Source: Nitrosotalea sp. (lineage in GTDB: Archaea > Thermoproteota > Nitrososphaeria > Nitrososphaerales > Nitrosopumilaceae). From it: DNA of 40,359 bases. The notes below the pieces were generated by a model. That model searched no databases. It saw only the letters and a list, made by a program, of their open reading frames with translations, and had not been told where the DNA came from. The stretch spans positions 1-40,359 of the forward strand of contig JAHEXH010000006.1 of assembly GCA_023252235.1 (NCBI GenBank). The letters are read 5' to 3'. The translations under genes were made by a program, and so were the position numbers. Of the stretch, positions 9,585 through 18,810 are shown one piece after another (positions within the stretch are counted from its first letter, which is position 1; each line of letters begins with the position of its first letter).

Positions 9585-12425
9585 TTGTATAATTCATCAA
9601 CTCAATCCAGCCCGCCACCACGTGATTCTGGAAAATATGTTAGAGTAGGAATTGTAGCTTTAATTGCTATTGTAATTTTTGTACTGACAAGTAATCAGGC
9701 AGTAATCTTATACATGAATTCACAAGAGTTTGGCACTCTGTTTACAAAGCCGCTTTATTTCTCATTACTCTCTGCAGTTGTCTTGTCTTCTATTGCATTG
9801 ATAAGAGTGAATATCAAAAACCGTTCTTCAATTGCATGGTATGGTCTTAGTGTTGCTCTGACATTCTTTAAACGAGGTGGTAACTATTCCGTAGCAGAGA
9901 ATATTCCAAGCTTTAAGGAATATCGACTTAGTATTCCAAACTTTGTAATTTGGCAGATAACAAAGGTTGTACTTTTCGGAGCTTTCTTTACAAATCTCAT
10001 ATTTGGATTTGCTTTAGCATATTTGATTGATGGACACAATCTAGGGATCAAAAGTATCTGGCAGATATTCTCACTTCCATTTGTTACACCGCCCACTGAT
10101 CCATCATATGCCCTAACACATGTAGTACCTATGATTCCAGCATTAACAGTTCTTGTTCCTCCAATTCTTGCTGTAATTGGTCTCCGACTTGTGCTCTATG
10201 TTGGACTGCATAATATTGTAGGACTAGTCACTAGATATGTACAAGACGCAGCAAAAGGAAAACCCAAGTTTCTAGATTATATCGCCACAATTGAAGCGAT
10301 AATTGGAATCGGAATAATATGGGCTGGAATAAACATGTTCTTCACAGACCAAATAGATTACAACACAAAGTATGCTATTGGTGGGACACTAATAACGGGG
10401 TTTGTTCTTATTGGATTTTACTTTGTTGACAAATTTAAATCAAAAGTAATCATACATCCATCAAAACGTGATATCTACATTCGTGTACTTGCTTTAATAA
10501 CAATAGCAATAATTGCTGGTTCTGTAATGATGGTTAACAACAGTATTGCTGATGCAAGAAAAATAGAATTTCTTGGACCTTACAAGGCAGAGCAGATAGG
10601 TGTTAACCGCTACCTTGGACAATTGGACCAGATAACCGTAGTACCTCATGAAGTAAAACTAAGCTCTGTCTCGGCAAATAATATTCCTAGTTATGTCTCG
10701 CAAAATAATGAACTGTTAAGTAAAATTAGGGTCTGGGATTGGGATGCAGCATTTGCAAAACTAAAGCCAGAAATTGGTCTCATACCATATGTGGATTTTG
10801 AAAATAACGATATTCTGCGATTCAATGATACATTGTACTGGACAGCATCAATGAAGCCCATACTGCCATCCTCGGTTAGCTTGGAGAATAGATGGTACAA
10901 CGAACATCTTGTATATACACACGTTGACAATGGTTTTCTTACACTTAATGCTCATGATGGATCAATTGTTGATAGTAATGCATTCTTCAAGCAGAGAATG
11001 ATATACTATGGAGAAGGTGGACTATTCTCAGAAACTTGGTCTGCTTACCCACAAAATAGAGAAACCTCAGCTGAACTAAATAATGCGTCATATCATGGAA
11101 GTGGAGGAATAGATGTTAAACCTCCTATAAGCCAAATCTTTGAACCAAACTTTTTCTTGTCGTATCCCACAGAGCCAATTCACATACTCCGATATAGAGA
11201 CGTACATGACAGAATGCAATTAGAGTACCCGTATTTCCAATATGATTTATTTGGAAAGCAGCTAGATATTCTTCCAGTTACAGATGGACAAAAAACATAC
11301 TGGCTTGTGCCACTGATTATAGGTTTTGATACTAAAAATGTTCCATGGTCAGTCAGTAATCCATACTTGAGATTGGTAGGCTTTGCACTAGTTGATATTT
11401 ACGATGGCAAAGTGACACTGATAAAAACTGGTGATGACTTTTTCACGGATATGTTTGCAAGTCAATATGGTGATCAATTTATCGAAATGCCTTCATGGCT
11501 TGCCAAACAACTCAGATATCCAGAAGCTCTCTTTAACTGGAAAGTTGACATGTTCAACATTTACCATGTAACAGATACTTCTACATTCATACAAGCAAAA
11601 GATTTCTATGAAGTTCCAGATGGACTTGGAACTTATTACGTAGAAGAAAAACCTCCTGGATTTGATAAATCCACTTATGTCGGTTTACTCTCTCTCGAAT
11701 TACGAGGTTCTCAAGGGAGAAACTTGGCAGGTTATATGATTGTACAAAATGACGTTCCAAATCTTGGTAAAATGCAGTTCTATCAAGTCCCACTTGATTC
11801 AAAGACAAAACTTCTTGGACCTTCTGCAGTCCGTGAAGCCTTGGCAAGGGAATCAGATTTTGCTCAATTACAAACTCTACTGAGAAATCCTAGGGTAGGA
11901 GATAATATTCTCTATAAAATCGGAGATCATGATGTTTACTTTATTCCTGTTTATACCGCAGGTTCTGGTGGTGTAGTAACACAGCTAGGAACAATTGCAG
12001 CAGTAGGCGCTGCATTTGATGGTGAATATTATGTTGGTCTAGGAAGTACTCCTCAGCAAGCATTTGCTACTTACTTGGCCAAGGTTAGTGGTGTTGCCCC
12101 ATCCGCTGTTACAACCGCATTACAGCTAGATGAATCCTCCAGAGTGTCTACCATAAAATCAATACTTGACGATCAAAAGATCACCATCTTGACTCCTAGA
12201 ACAATTCAATTTCCACTTACTTTTGAGGAGGGCAAAGTATCGTTCACGCAACAATCCGATCTTGATAATACAAAGGGCCTCATCTCGACATTTGTGAAAA
12301 ACTTTGTTCATCCAAAAGGAGATAGAATATTATTCTGGCAAGAGAACTCTACAGTAAAGTTGGGTGTTGTATTTGCGCAAGATAATGTACCAGAACTGCA
12401 TTACATAACTATAGGTGTAAGATAG
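9585..12425 (+). CDS. UPF0182 family polytopic membrane protein with large extracytoplasmic domain
   Basis: Multiple N-terminal TM segments followed by UPF0182-type sequence (KIRVWDWDAAFAKLKPEIGLIPYVDF..., NRWYNEHLVYTHVDNGFL, YRDVHDRMQLEYPYFQYD); TTG start. Confidence 0.85.
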   Translation: MYNSSTQSSPPPRDSGKYVRVGIVALIAIVIFVLTSNQAVILYMNSQEFGTLFTKPLYFSLLSAVVLSSIALIRVNIKNRSSIAWYGLSVALTFFKRGGNYSVAENIPSFKEYRLSIPNFVIWQITKVVLFGAFFTNLIFGFALAYLIDGHNLGIKSIWQIFSLPFVTPPTDPSYALTHVVPMIPALTVLVPPILAVIGLRLVLYVGLHNIVGLVTRYVQDAAKGKPKFLDYIATIEAIIGIGIIWAGINMFFTDQIDYNTKYAIGGTLITGFVLIGFYFVDKFKSKVIIHPSKRDIYIRVLALITIAIIAGSVMMVNNSIADARKIEFLGPYKAEQIGVNRYLGQLDQITVVPHEVKLSSVSANNIPSYVSQNNELLSKIRVWDWDAAFAKLKPEIGLIPYVDFENNDILRFNDTLYWTASMKPILPSSVSLENRWYNEHLVYTHVDNGFLTLNAHDGSIVDSNAFFKQRMIYYGEGGLFSETWSAYPQNRETSAELNNASYHGSGGIDVKPPISQIFEPNFFLSYPTEPIHILRYRDVHDRMQLEYPYFQYDLFGKQLDILPVTDGQKTYWLVPLIIGFDTKNVPWSVSNPYLRLVGFALVDIYDGKVTLIKTGDDFFTDMFASQYGDQFIEMPSWLAKQLRYPEALFNWKVDMFNIYHVTDTSTFIQAKDFYEVPDGLGTYYVEEKPPGFDKSTYVGLLSLELRGSQGRNLAGYMIVQNDVPNLGKMQFYQVPLDSKTKLLGPSAVREALARESDFAQLQTLLRNPRVGDNILYKIGDHDVYFIPVYTAGSGGVVTQLGTIAAVGAAFDGEYYVGLGSTPQQAFATYLAKVSGVAPSAVTTALQLDESSRVSTIKSILDDQKITILTPRTIQFPLTFEEGKVSFTQQSDLDNTKGLISTFVKNFVHPKGDRILFWQENSTVKLGVVFAQDNVPELHYITIGVR

Positions 12426-12971
12426 TTGCTGCTAGTTGTAGACAATGGTTCTGTCTACACACCGTCACTTTTGAACTGTATAAAAGACCTAAACATAAAT
12501 TTTGAACATCACATATTTTCTGATATATCATCTCTGAATCTTGGTAATTATTCCTCTGTTATATTATCGGGAAGACGAAAGAATAATTCAGAAATGAATA
12601 TTATAAATTCAAAATTAGTGAAACACTCACTAGAAGAAGACAAGCCATTACTTGGTATATGTTATGGTGCAGAAATTCTTGCACTCACTCTGGGAGGCAC
12701 AATAAAAAAAATGATATCATCACGCCATGGTTTGTATGAAATTAATATTACAAAAAATAACCTACTGTGCAGTGGAAAAATCAAAGGGTTTGAGAGTCAT
12801 TCATACATGGTATCAAAACTTGGTTCCTCTTTTACACAAATAGCTGCGTCTGATGATTGTGAATTCGAGATATTCCAATATGATGGAAAAAATATTTTTG
12901 GAACACAATTTCATCCCGAAATGAGTACAGATGGAAAATCTCTATTGGAGAGGTTTGCTTTCATTAAATAG
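12426..12971 (+). CDS. Class I glutamine amidotransferase, GMP synthase glutamine amidotransferase-subunit-like
   Basis: Nucleophile motif LLGICYGAEILAL and catalytic His/Glu FGTQFHPEMS; TTG start immediately after the UPF0182 stop codon. Confidence 0.83.
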   Translation: MLLVVDNGSVYTPSLLNCIKDLNINFEHHIFSDISSLNLGNYSSVILSGRRKNNSEMNIINSKLVKHSLEEDKPLLGICYGAEILALTLGGTIKKMISSRHGLYEINITKNNLLCSGKIKGFESHSYMVSKLGSSFTQIAASDDCEFEIFQYDGKNIFGTQFHPEMSTDGKSLLERFAFIK

Positions 12972-13002
12972 TATTAATATTGTATAATTAATTGATTAAT
13001 TG

Positions 13003-13947
13003 ATGGACTCTACTCATACACTTGAGATACCGCTAGTACAAGAGGAAAATATTTGTCTACCATTAGTTGTTAGTGCAGTATCAAAATACTGGGGAATAGA
13101 CCTGCCACTGAAAGAAGCTACAGAAATTGCAAAAAAATATCCTCGTATGAAAGGAAGTATTCTCATTGAAGGTGTCGAACTTGCAGAACGACACGGCCTT
13201 TCAGCTGTTATTTCAAACTCTAGTCTTAAAGAACTCAAAAAAATGATCGATGTAGGAGTTCCACCAATTGTAATACTTCCTGGAATAAAGGATGTAGTGC
13301 AACATGCATCACTTGTTGTTGGCTATGATGAAATGGAAAAGACCATTTTTCATTACATACCAGAACCAGAAAAAATTGGAGCGATTCCTGAGAAAAGGTT
13401 TGATGAACAATGGCAAGAAGATGATCGACTGATGCTCTTGATAGTTCCACAGGATATTCTTTCTGATGTAAATACATTTGATGAAAAAAAAATCCTATCT
13501 AATAGACTGTGTTTTGATGGAGAAAAATCAAGACTTCAAGGCAAAACTGATGAGGCCATAACTACACTAAAAAAAGCTCTTGAGATAAACAAATTGAATT
13601 CTACTGCCATGTGTCTATTGGCTGGAATACTAAATGATCAAAATTCTAGTGAAGCACTAGACTATTATAAAAAAACTATTGAACTAAATTCAAAATATTA
13701 TCTGGCTTATCGAGGACTAGGGAATTATTACTTGAAAGCCAAAGACTATCAAAATGCTGAGAAATACTATACTATGGCAATTGATGTTGACTCGTTTAGA
13801 TTTGCGCCAATTTACAAGAATCGTGGATTGGCAAGATTTGAACAGAAAAAATCTAATACTGCCAAAGAAGATTTCAAAAAATATGTAGAACAAATGCCTG
13901 ATGCATATGACAAAATTAGCATTGAACAAGCCATATCACAAATGTGA
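13003..13947 (+). CDS. C39-like (papain-fold) peptidase domain fused to TPR repeats
   Basis: N-term LVQEENICLPLVVSAVSKYWG and later VVQHASLVVGYDE resemble C39-like Cys and His motifs; C-terminal TPRs (YYLAYRGLGNYYLKAKDYQNAEKYYTMAIDVD). ATG at 13003 preferred over the TTG at 13000. Confidence 0.75.
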   Translation: MDSTHTLEIPLVQEENICLPLVVSAVSKYWGIDLPLKEATEIAKKYPRMKGSILIEGVELAERHGLSAVISNSSLKELKKMIDVGVPPIVILPGIKDVVQHASLVVGYDEMEKTIFHYIPEPEKIGAIPEKRFDEQWQEDDRLMLLIVPQDILSDVNTFDEKKILSNRLCFDGEKSRLQGKTDEAITTLKKALEINKLNSTAMCLLAGILNDQNSSEALDYYKKTIELNSKYYLAYRGLGNYYLKAKDYQNAEKYYTMAIDVDSFRFAPIYKNRGLARFEQKKSNTAKEDFKKYVEQMPDAYDKISIEQAISQM

Positions 13948-13989
13948 TATTAAAGTAAAAGATTTAACACTCTCGCAATGAAATAATCC

Positions 13990-14403
13990 GTGGATTGTAT
14001 CTTTTGTAAAATAGTAAATGGAGCCATTTCTGCAAAAAAATTACATGAAACTCCAAACTCACTTGCTTTTTTGGATGCCTTTCCACTTGCTAGGGGTCAT
14101 ACACTTGTGATCCCAAAAAATCACTACGCTAAGGTACAAGATATGAATGAATCAGACAGTAAAGATCTTTTTGAAACAGTCAAGGTTTTAGCTAAAAAAC
14201 TTGAATCAATTTCTTCTTCATCATTAATTGCAATTCATAATGGTAAAGAAAGTGGTCAGGAAATACCGCATGTACATGTTCATATTGTTCCTAGAAACTC
14301 TTCTGATGGCGCAGGACCAATTCATAATATGTTTGTAAAAAGACCATCTCTTGATGAAAATGAATTTGAACAAATAATGAAAATCGTTCAAAATAAAAAA
14401 TAA
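13990..14403 (+). CDS. HIT family (histidine triad) protein
   Basis: DCIFCKIVNGAISAKKLHETPNSLAFLDAFPLARGHTLVIPKNHY and the HIT motif HVHVHIVPR; GTG-type start region. Confidence 0.93.
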   Translation: MDCIFCKIVNGAISAKKLHETPNSLAFLDAFPLARGHTLVIPKNHYAKVQDMNESDSKDLFETVKVLAKKLESISSSSLIAIHNGKESGQEIPHVHVHIVPRNSSDGAGPIHNMFVKRPSLDENEFEQIMKIVQNKK

Positions 14404-14466
14404 AATTAGTTACAGATTAAATAATACTATTATTTATTAGGTTGATTTCTCTACTAAAATTAAATA

Positions 14467-15408
14467 TTGAAAAAGAAAACAGTAGGAATTATCGTATCAG
14501 CTATCATGGGAATAATTTTTGTTGTGATCATGGCAATTCCCTTGACATTAGTTCCACCTGTGACTGAACCTATCAATCAAGGTTTATCAAATCTTAACTC
14601 AATAAATTATAACTTGCCAAATCTTAATTCTACAAATTCTACCAATGTTAAAAGATGGGTTCAAGTTAGTGAAAACATTGAAGGAAGAATTGAGACATTA
14701 TATCTCCCATATGATGATTTTCTATTCAACGTTGAATATGATAAAGATGAACAGAATCAAGTTACTGGTGTACACATTTCACTAAAGCCTGAATTTACTG
14801 ATCTTTACAACCAGATTGGTTTCTTTAACAAACCTTCTGACACTATCATAGTTTATCCAATATTTACCCAAGAAGCATATGGTCAAAATGGGTTTTATGA
14901 CTATTATAATAAAAAATGTGATGTCCATTGTTTGACTGTTAACATTTTAACACAGATAAGTCCAATTTATCAATCAAGCCTTAGATCTTATCTAATTTTT
15001 AAACTGCTAAATTACGATATGGTAACGGATATTGATGTTGACAAAAATCCAAACATGATAAAAAAATACAATAAAGTAATTGTATTACATAACGAATATG
15101 TCACGCAACGAGAATTTGATGCCATTACAGCCCATCCTCATGTAATCTATCTGTATCCAAATGCTCTTTATGCAAAAGTCCAAACAGATTATGACAAAAA
15201 TACATTTACTTTGATTCGCGGACATGGTTATCCTGATGCAAACATTGCAAATGGATTTGATTGGAAGTTTGATAATTCAAAATATGAATACGATATAGCC
15301 TGTAATAATTGGAAATTTTATAAAGTGAATAATGGAGAAATGCTGAATTGTTGGCCTAGTTTTAGAATGGAACTTGACGAATCTTTACTTCGTGCAATAT
15401 CTCAATAG
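14467..15408 (+). CDS. Membrane-anchored extracytoplasmic protein of unknown function
   Basis: Single N-terminal hydrophobic segment (VGIIVSAIMGIIFVVIMAIPLTLV) followed by a soluble domain; TTG start. Confidence 0.7.
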   Translation: MKKKTVGIIVSAIMGIIFVVIMAIPLTLVPPVTEPINQGLSNLNSINYNLPNLNSTNSTNVKRWVQVSENIEGRIETLYLPYDDFLFNVEYDKDEQNQVTGVHISLKPEFTDLYNQIGFFNKPSDTIIVYPIFTQEAYGQNGFYDYYNKKCDVHCLTVNILTQISPIYQSSLRSYLIFKLLNYDMVTDIDVDKNPNMIKKYNKVIVLHNEYVTQREFDAITAHPHVIYLYPNALYAKVQTDYDKNTFTLIRGHGYPDANIANGFDWKFDNSKYEYDIACNNWKFYKVNNGEMLNCWPSFRMELDESLLRAISQ

Positions 15409-15528
15409 GATAACAACGTAACGATTCTAGTTATAGCAGAAAAATTATGCACGAGTGGAGGGGTTTCTTTTTACTGATTGTCAATGAATTATTTGGACTA
15501 GTATTCAAAATAAAAAATAAAATTAAGG

Positions 15529-15602
15529 TGCGGAGTGCGGGAATTGAACCCGCGACCTTCAGCTTGGGAAGCTGACGTCCTACCGGGCTGGACTAACTCC
15601 GC
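15529..15602 (-). tRNA. tRNA-Gly (CCC anticodon)
   Basis: Manual cloverleaf on the minus strand: acceptor GCGGAGT/ACTCCGC, D-stem GTCC/GGAC, anticodon arm TCAGC-TTCCCAA-GCTGA, T-arm GCGGG-TTCAATT-CCCGC, discriminator A; 74 nt, no intron. Confidence 0.95.
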
Positions 15603-15654
15603 TGAATCGAGATCTGGTATCTAACATTATATAGTTTAGTTGACAAATCAAATC

Positions 15655-15828
15655 ATGGATGCAAAATGTCCAGAATGTGACAAAGTTGCAATACTTGATG
15701 ATGAAATAATGAATGTCAAGTGTCCTCATTGTGGGTTTGAGGCAAAATATGATGATTATCTTAATCTAATGAAACAAAGAGTTGGAGAAATGGCAGAAAA
15801 CTTTCAATTTGACAGACCTGGTTTTTAA
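15655..15828 (+). CDS. Small zinc-ribbon protein
   Basis: MDAKCPECDKVAIL...NVKCPHCGFEAKYDDYL: two CxxC knuckles. ATG at 15655 preferred over the TTG at 15640. Confidence 0.75.
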   Translation: MDAKCPECDKVAILDDEIMNVKCPHCGFEAKYDDYLNLMKQRVGEMAENFQFDRPGF

Positions 15829-15963
15829 TCACCAAAATGAACCCTTATCTGAACAATCCAGATGTGCGCCACAGTTTGTACATATCACATGACACGCTTG
15901 CATTGAAATCATTATTTTGTCACAGCGAGGACATTTGATTGGTTCATTCAATGATTCTAGCAA
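15829..15963 (-). CDS. Unannotated 44-aa cysteine-rich (zinc-ribbon-like) microprotein
   Basis: Manual minus-strand translation from TTG: (M)LESLNEPIKCPRCDKIMISMQACHVICTNCGAHLDCSDKGSFW*. Three or more CxxC-type pairs; stop abuts the stop of the convergent zinc-ribbon gene. Below the 60-aa cutoff of the ORF track. Confidence 0.6.
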   Translation of the reverse strand: MLESLNEPIKCPRCDKIMISMQACHVICTNCGAHLDCSDKGSFW

Positions 15964-16030
15964 GGTCTTTGTATTTTTAAAAGATTTAGGTACAAAGATT
16001 AATTAATAGTTTAGAGATTTTTTTTACTAC

Positions 16031-16435
16031 TTGGCTACATTCAAGCTGAATATATCTGACAAGAAAGGAAAAACCATCACCAAAGAGGTAAAGGAAAAGG
16101 ATGCTGGACCATTTTTGGGTTTGCAGGTAGGTAGTGAATTAGATGCTGCGTTGGTAGGAGAATCTGGTAAATTAAAAATAACTGGAGGTAGCGACAAGTC
16201 AGGAGTTCCACTACGAGAAGATATTCATGGCGGTGCTAGAAAATACATTTTGTTATCTAAGGGTGTAGGATTAAGAGATGCTGAAAAAGGACAGAGAATA
16301 CGTAAGCTTGTTAGAGGAAATACCATAACAGAAGAAGTCTATCAATTAAATTGCTTTTTTGACGGAGAACTTAAGGTAGAAGAAAAACCAGCTGAAGGAC
16401 AAGAGAAAGAATCTGCCGAGAAAACTAAGGCATAG
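16031..16435 (+). CDS. rps6e: 30S ribosomal protein S6e
   Basis: FKLNISDKKGKTITKEVKEKDAGPFLGLQVGSELDAALVG...KITGGSDKSGVPLREDIHGGARKYILLSKGVGLR; TTG start. Confidence 0.93.
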   Translation: MATFKLNISDKKGKTITKEVKEKDAGPFLGLQVGSELDAALVGESGKLKITGGSDKSGVPLREDIHGGARKYILLSKGVGLRDAEKGQRIRKLVRGNTITEEVYQLNCFFDGELKVEEKPAEGQEKESAEKTKA

Positions 16436-16465
16436 GTTAACATATCTGCTTTTTCTAGTTTGTAC

Positions 16466-17731
16466 ATGCACTGGAAAGATACACTTCCTGATTGGTATGT
16501 AAAAAAATATGGTTATCAGCCATGTGTAAATATTGGAACCGCAGGTCATGTTGATCATGGAAAGACAACTCTTATCCAAGCTTTGACTGGTGTCTGGACT
16601 AGTGCACATAGCGAGGAATTGAAACGAGGAATTACTATTAGAGTTGGATATGCTGATGCCGCATTTTACAAATGTAAAAGCTGTGAAGTTCCCTTAGGTT
16701 ATTCAGTAACACCAAAGTGTAACAATTGTGGAAAAGAAAGTGAATTATCACGTGTTGTTAGTTTTGTAGATAGTCCAGGCCATGAAAGTTTAATGGCAAA
16801 TATGTTATCGGGTTCTGCTTTGATAGATGGTGCAATGCTCTTGGTTGCAGCCAATGAAAAAGTACCTCAGCCACAAACCAAGGAACACTTGCTTGCTTTG
16901 CAAACGCTTGGAATAAAACAAGTGGTTATAGTTCAAAACAAAGTGGATTTAATATCATATGAACAAGCCATGGAAAACTATGCAGACATTGTAAAATTTG
17001 TCAAAGGAACCACTGCAGCAAAAGCTCCCATTATTCCAATTTCCGCCCAATCAAAATTAAACATTGATGCCTTGATAGGAGCAATTGAATCCTCAATACC
17101 TACTCCTGAGAGGGATGAGAAAAATAATACTGTTATGCATGTACTCAGATCATTTGATGTTAACAAGCCTGGAACCAAAATAAAAGACATCAAAGGTGGC
17201 GTTATCGGAGGAAGTATAGTTCAAGGAACATTCCAGGTAGGAGATGAAATTGAGATAAAACCTGGTTTAGCTAATGAGAAAACAGGAAAATATGAACCAA
17301 TTTTCACCGAGATTGCATCTCTTGGAACTGGGGCAGGAATAGTTAAAGAAGTAAAATCTGGTGGCTTGATTGCAATAGCAACTAAACTTGATCCGACAAT
17401 GACAAGAAGTGACTCGTTAATAGGTTCAGTAATAGGTAAGCCCGGTACCCTGCCAGAAAATTCTTACAATGCAAAAATTGAGGTAAATCTATTTGATACT
17501 GCAGTGGGATCTGGTGAAGAAATCAAAGTTTCTCCAATAACTACAGGTGAATCTTTGAGATTAAGTTTAGGAACTGCTCCACTCTTGTCCAAAGTTACAA
17601 GTGTAAGAGGCAAAACAGTGGAATTACAATTCAAAAGACCTGTATGTATTTTTGATAATAGTAAAGTGGCAATAAGTAGAAGAATCGCTGAAAGATGGAG
17701 ACTAATTGGTGCCGGTGTAGCAAGTGGTTAA
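16466..17731 (+). CDS. eif2g: Translation initiation factor aIF2 subunit gamma
   Basis: GTPase motifs GTAGHVDHGKTTL, VDSPGHESLMANML, VQNKVDL; zinc knuckle CKSCEVPLGYSVTPKCNNCG. ATG at 16466 preferred over the upstream TTG. Confidence 0.95.
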   Translation: MHWKDTLPDWYVKKYGYQPCVNIGTAGHVDHGKTTLIQALTGVWTSAHSEELKRGITIRVGYADAAFYKCKSCEVPLGYSVTPKCNNCGKESELSRVVSFVDSPGHESLMANMLSGSALIDGAMLLVAANEKVPQPQTKEHLLALQTLGIKQVVIVQNKVDLISYEQAMENYADIVKFVKGTTAAKAPIIPISAQSKLNIDALIGAIESSIPTPERDEKNNTVMHVLRSFDVNKPGTKIKDIKGGVIGGSIVQGTFQVGDEIEIKPGLANEKTGKYEPIFTEIASLGTGAGIVKEVKSGGLIAIATKLDPTMTRSDSLIGSVIGKPGTLPENSYNAKIEVNLFDTAVGSGEEIKVSPITTGESLRLSLGTAPLLSKVTSVRGKTVELQFKRPVCIFDNSKVAISRRIAERWRLIGAGVASG

Positions 17732-18100
17732 AATTATTTGTGATTCTAGTTTTCTTATGATTCTTGCTTCAAGAAGGATGAAGAACATATCTAGTATAGA
17801 GACAGAAATTGGTGCAATAGAGTATGTTGTACCAGATATGGTGGTAAAAGAATTAGAAAGGATAACTGTTGATAATAAAAAAAAAGTTCTGCTGAAAATG
17901 CTCTGAAAATTATAAAAGACCTGAAAAAAATTAATATCTCAGGAAAATCTGTTGACGATGCATTAGTTTCTTATATCAAAGAACATGGAGGGATAGTAGC
18001 TACAATTGATATCCAACTCAAAATGAGAATAAAGAAAAATGGTGGTTCTGTTCTTTCTGTCTCAAATGATAAAATTGTCCTTGAACCAAGTAAGCTTTAA
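17724..18100 (+). pseudogene. PIN-domain (Fcf1/Utp24-like) protein, reading frame interrupted at an A9 tract
   Basis: 5' frame MVKIICDSSFLMILASRRMKN...DNKKKVLLKML*; the 3' part reads in another frame ...SSAENALKIIKDLKKINISGKSVDDALVSYIKEHGGIVATIDIQLKMRIKKNGGSVLSVSNDKIVLEPSKL*. One extra A in the A9 run would restore an approximately 125-aa ORF. Confidence 0.75.
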
Positions 18101-18124
18101 TTCTAGTAGAACAAAATTCTGGTT

Positions 18125-18781
18125 ATGTTCGAATACAAAGGAATTAAGATAAAATGGCTTGGCCATAATTCTTTTAGTATAGATGCTAATATCAAAATCA
18201 TAACTGATCCGTACAAAATTATTACACAAGAAAAAGCAGACATAATTTTACTTTCACATAATCATTTTGATCATCTTAGTGTTGATGATCTAAAAAATGT
18301 CTCCACTGATAATACCACTATTGTTGCTGCAAATGAATGCATGAATATGCTGACAGGATTTCCCTTTAAAGAAAAAATTGGAATTCTTCCATATGAAGAA
18401 AAAACTGTGAAGGGAATCAAGATTAAAGCAACTAGGGCATATAATCTAGACAAAATAAATCCTGAAACCAAAAAACCCTTTCATCCAAAAGAAGATAATA
18501 AAATAGGTTTTCTGATCGAATTAAACGGTATTACAATCTATCATACGGGAGATACTGACTTGATTCCTGAAATGTCTGATATAACACCAGATATCGCACT
18601 TGTACCAGTTAGCGGAACATATGTTATGACTGCAAATGAGGCAGCTAAAGCTGTAGAAAGAATAAAGCCAAAAATTGTAATTCCTATGCATTATGGAACA
18701 ATTGTTGGTAGCGAAAAAGACGCTCAGGATTTTAAACAATTAATAAAATCTTGTGAGGTTCAGATTCTTACAAAAGAGTAA
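18125..18781 (+). CDS. Metallo-beta-lactamase-fold metal-dependent hydrolase (UPF0173-like)
   Basis: IKWLGHNSFSID, LLSHNHFDHLSVDDL, YHTGDTDLIPEM, IPMHYGTI. Confidence 0.88.
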   Translation: MFEYKGIKIKWLGHNSFSIDANIKIITDPYKIITQEKADIILLSHNHFDHLSVDDLKNVSTDNTTIVAANECMNMLTGFPFKEKIGILPYEEKTVKGIKIKATRAYNLDKINPETKKPFHPKEDNKIGFLIELNGITIYHTGDTDLIPEMSDITPDIALVPVSGTYVMTANEAAKAVERIKPKIVIPMHYGTIVGSEKDAQDFKQLIKSCEVQILTKE

Positions 18782-18810
18782 TAAACAGAGTAAATTCCAT
18801 CAAGCTTAGT

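Noticed and set aside
15447-15590. Short + strand ORF MHEWRGFFLLIVNELFGLVFKIKNKIKVRSAGIEPATFSLGS
   Set aside because: Its C-terminal half is the antisense of tRNA-Gly (the familiar 'GIEPATFSLGS' artefact), so the ORF is not credible as a protein.
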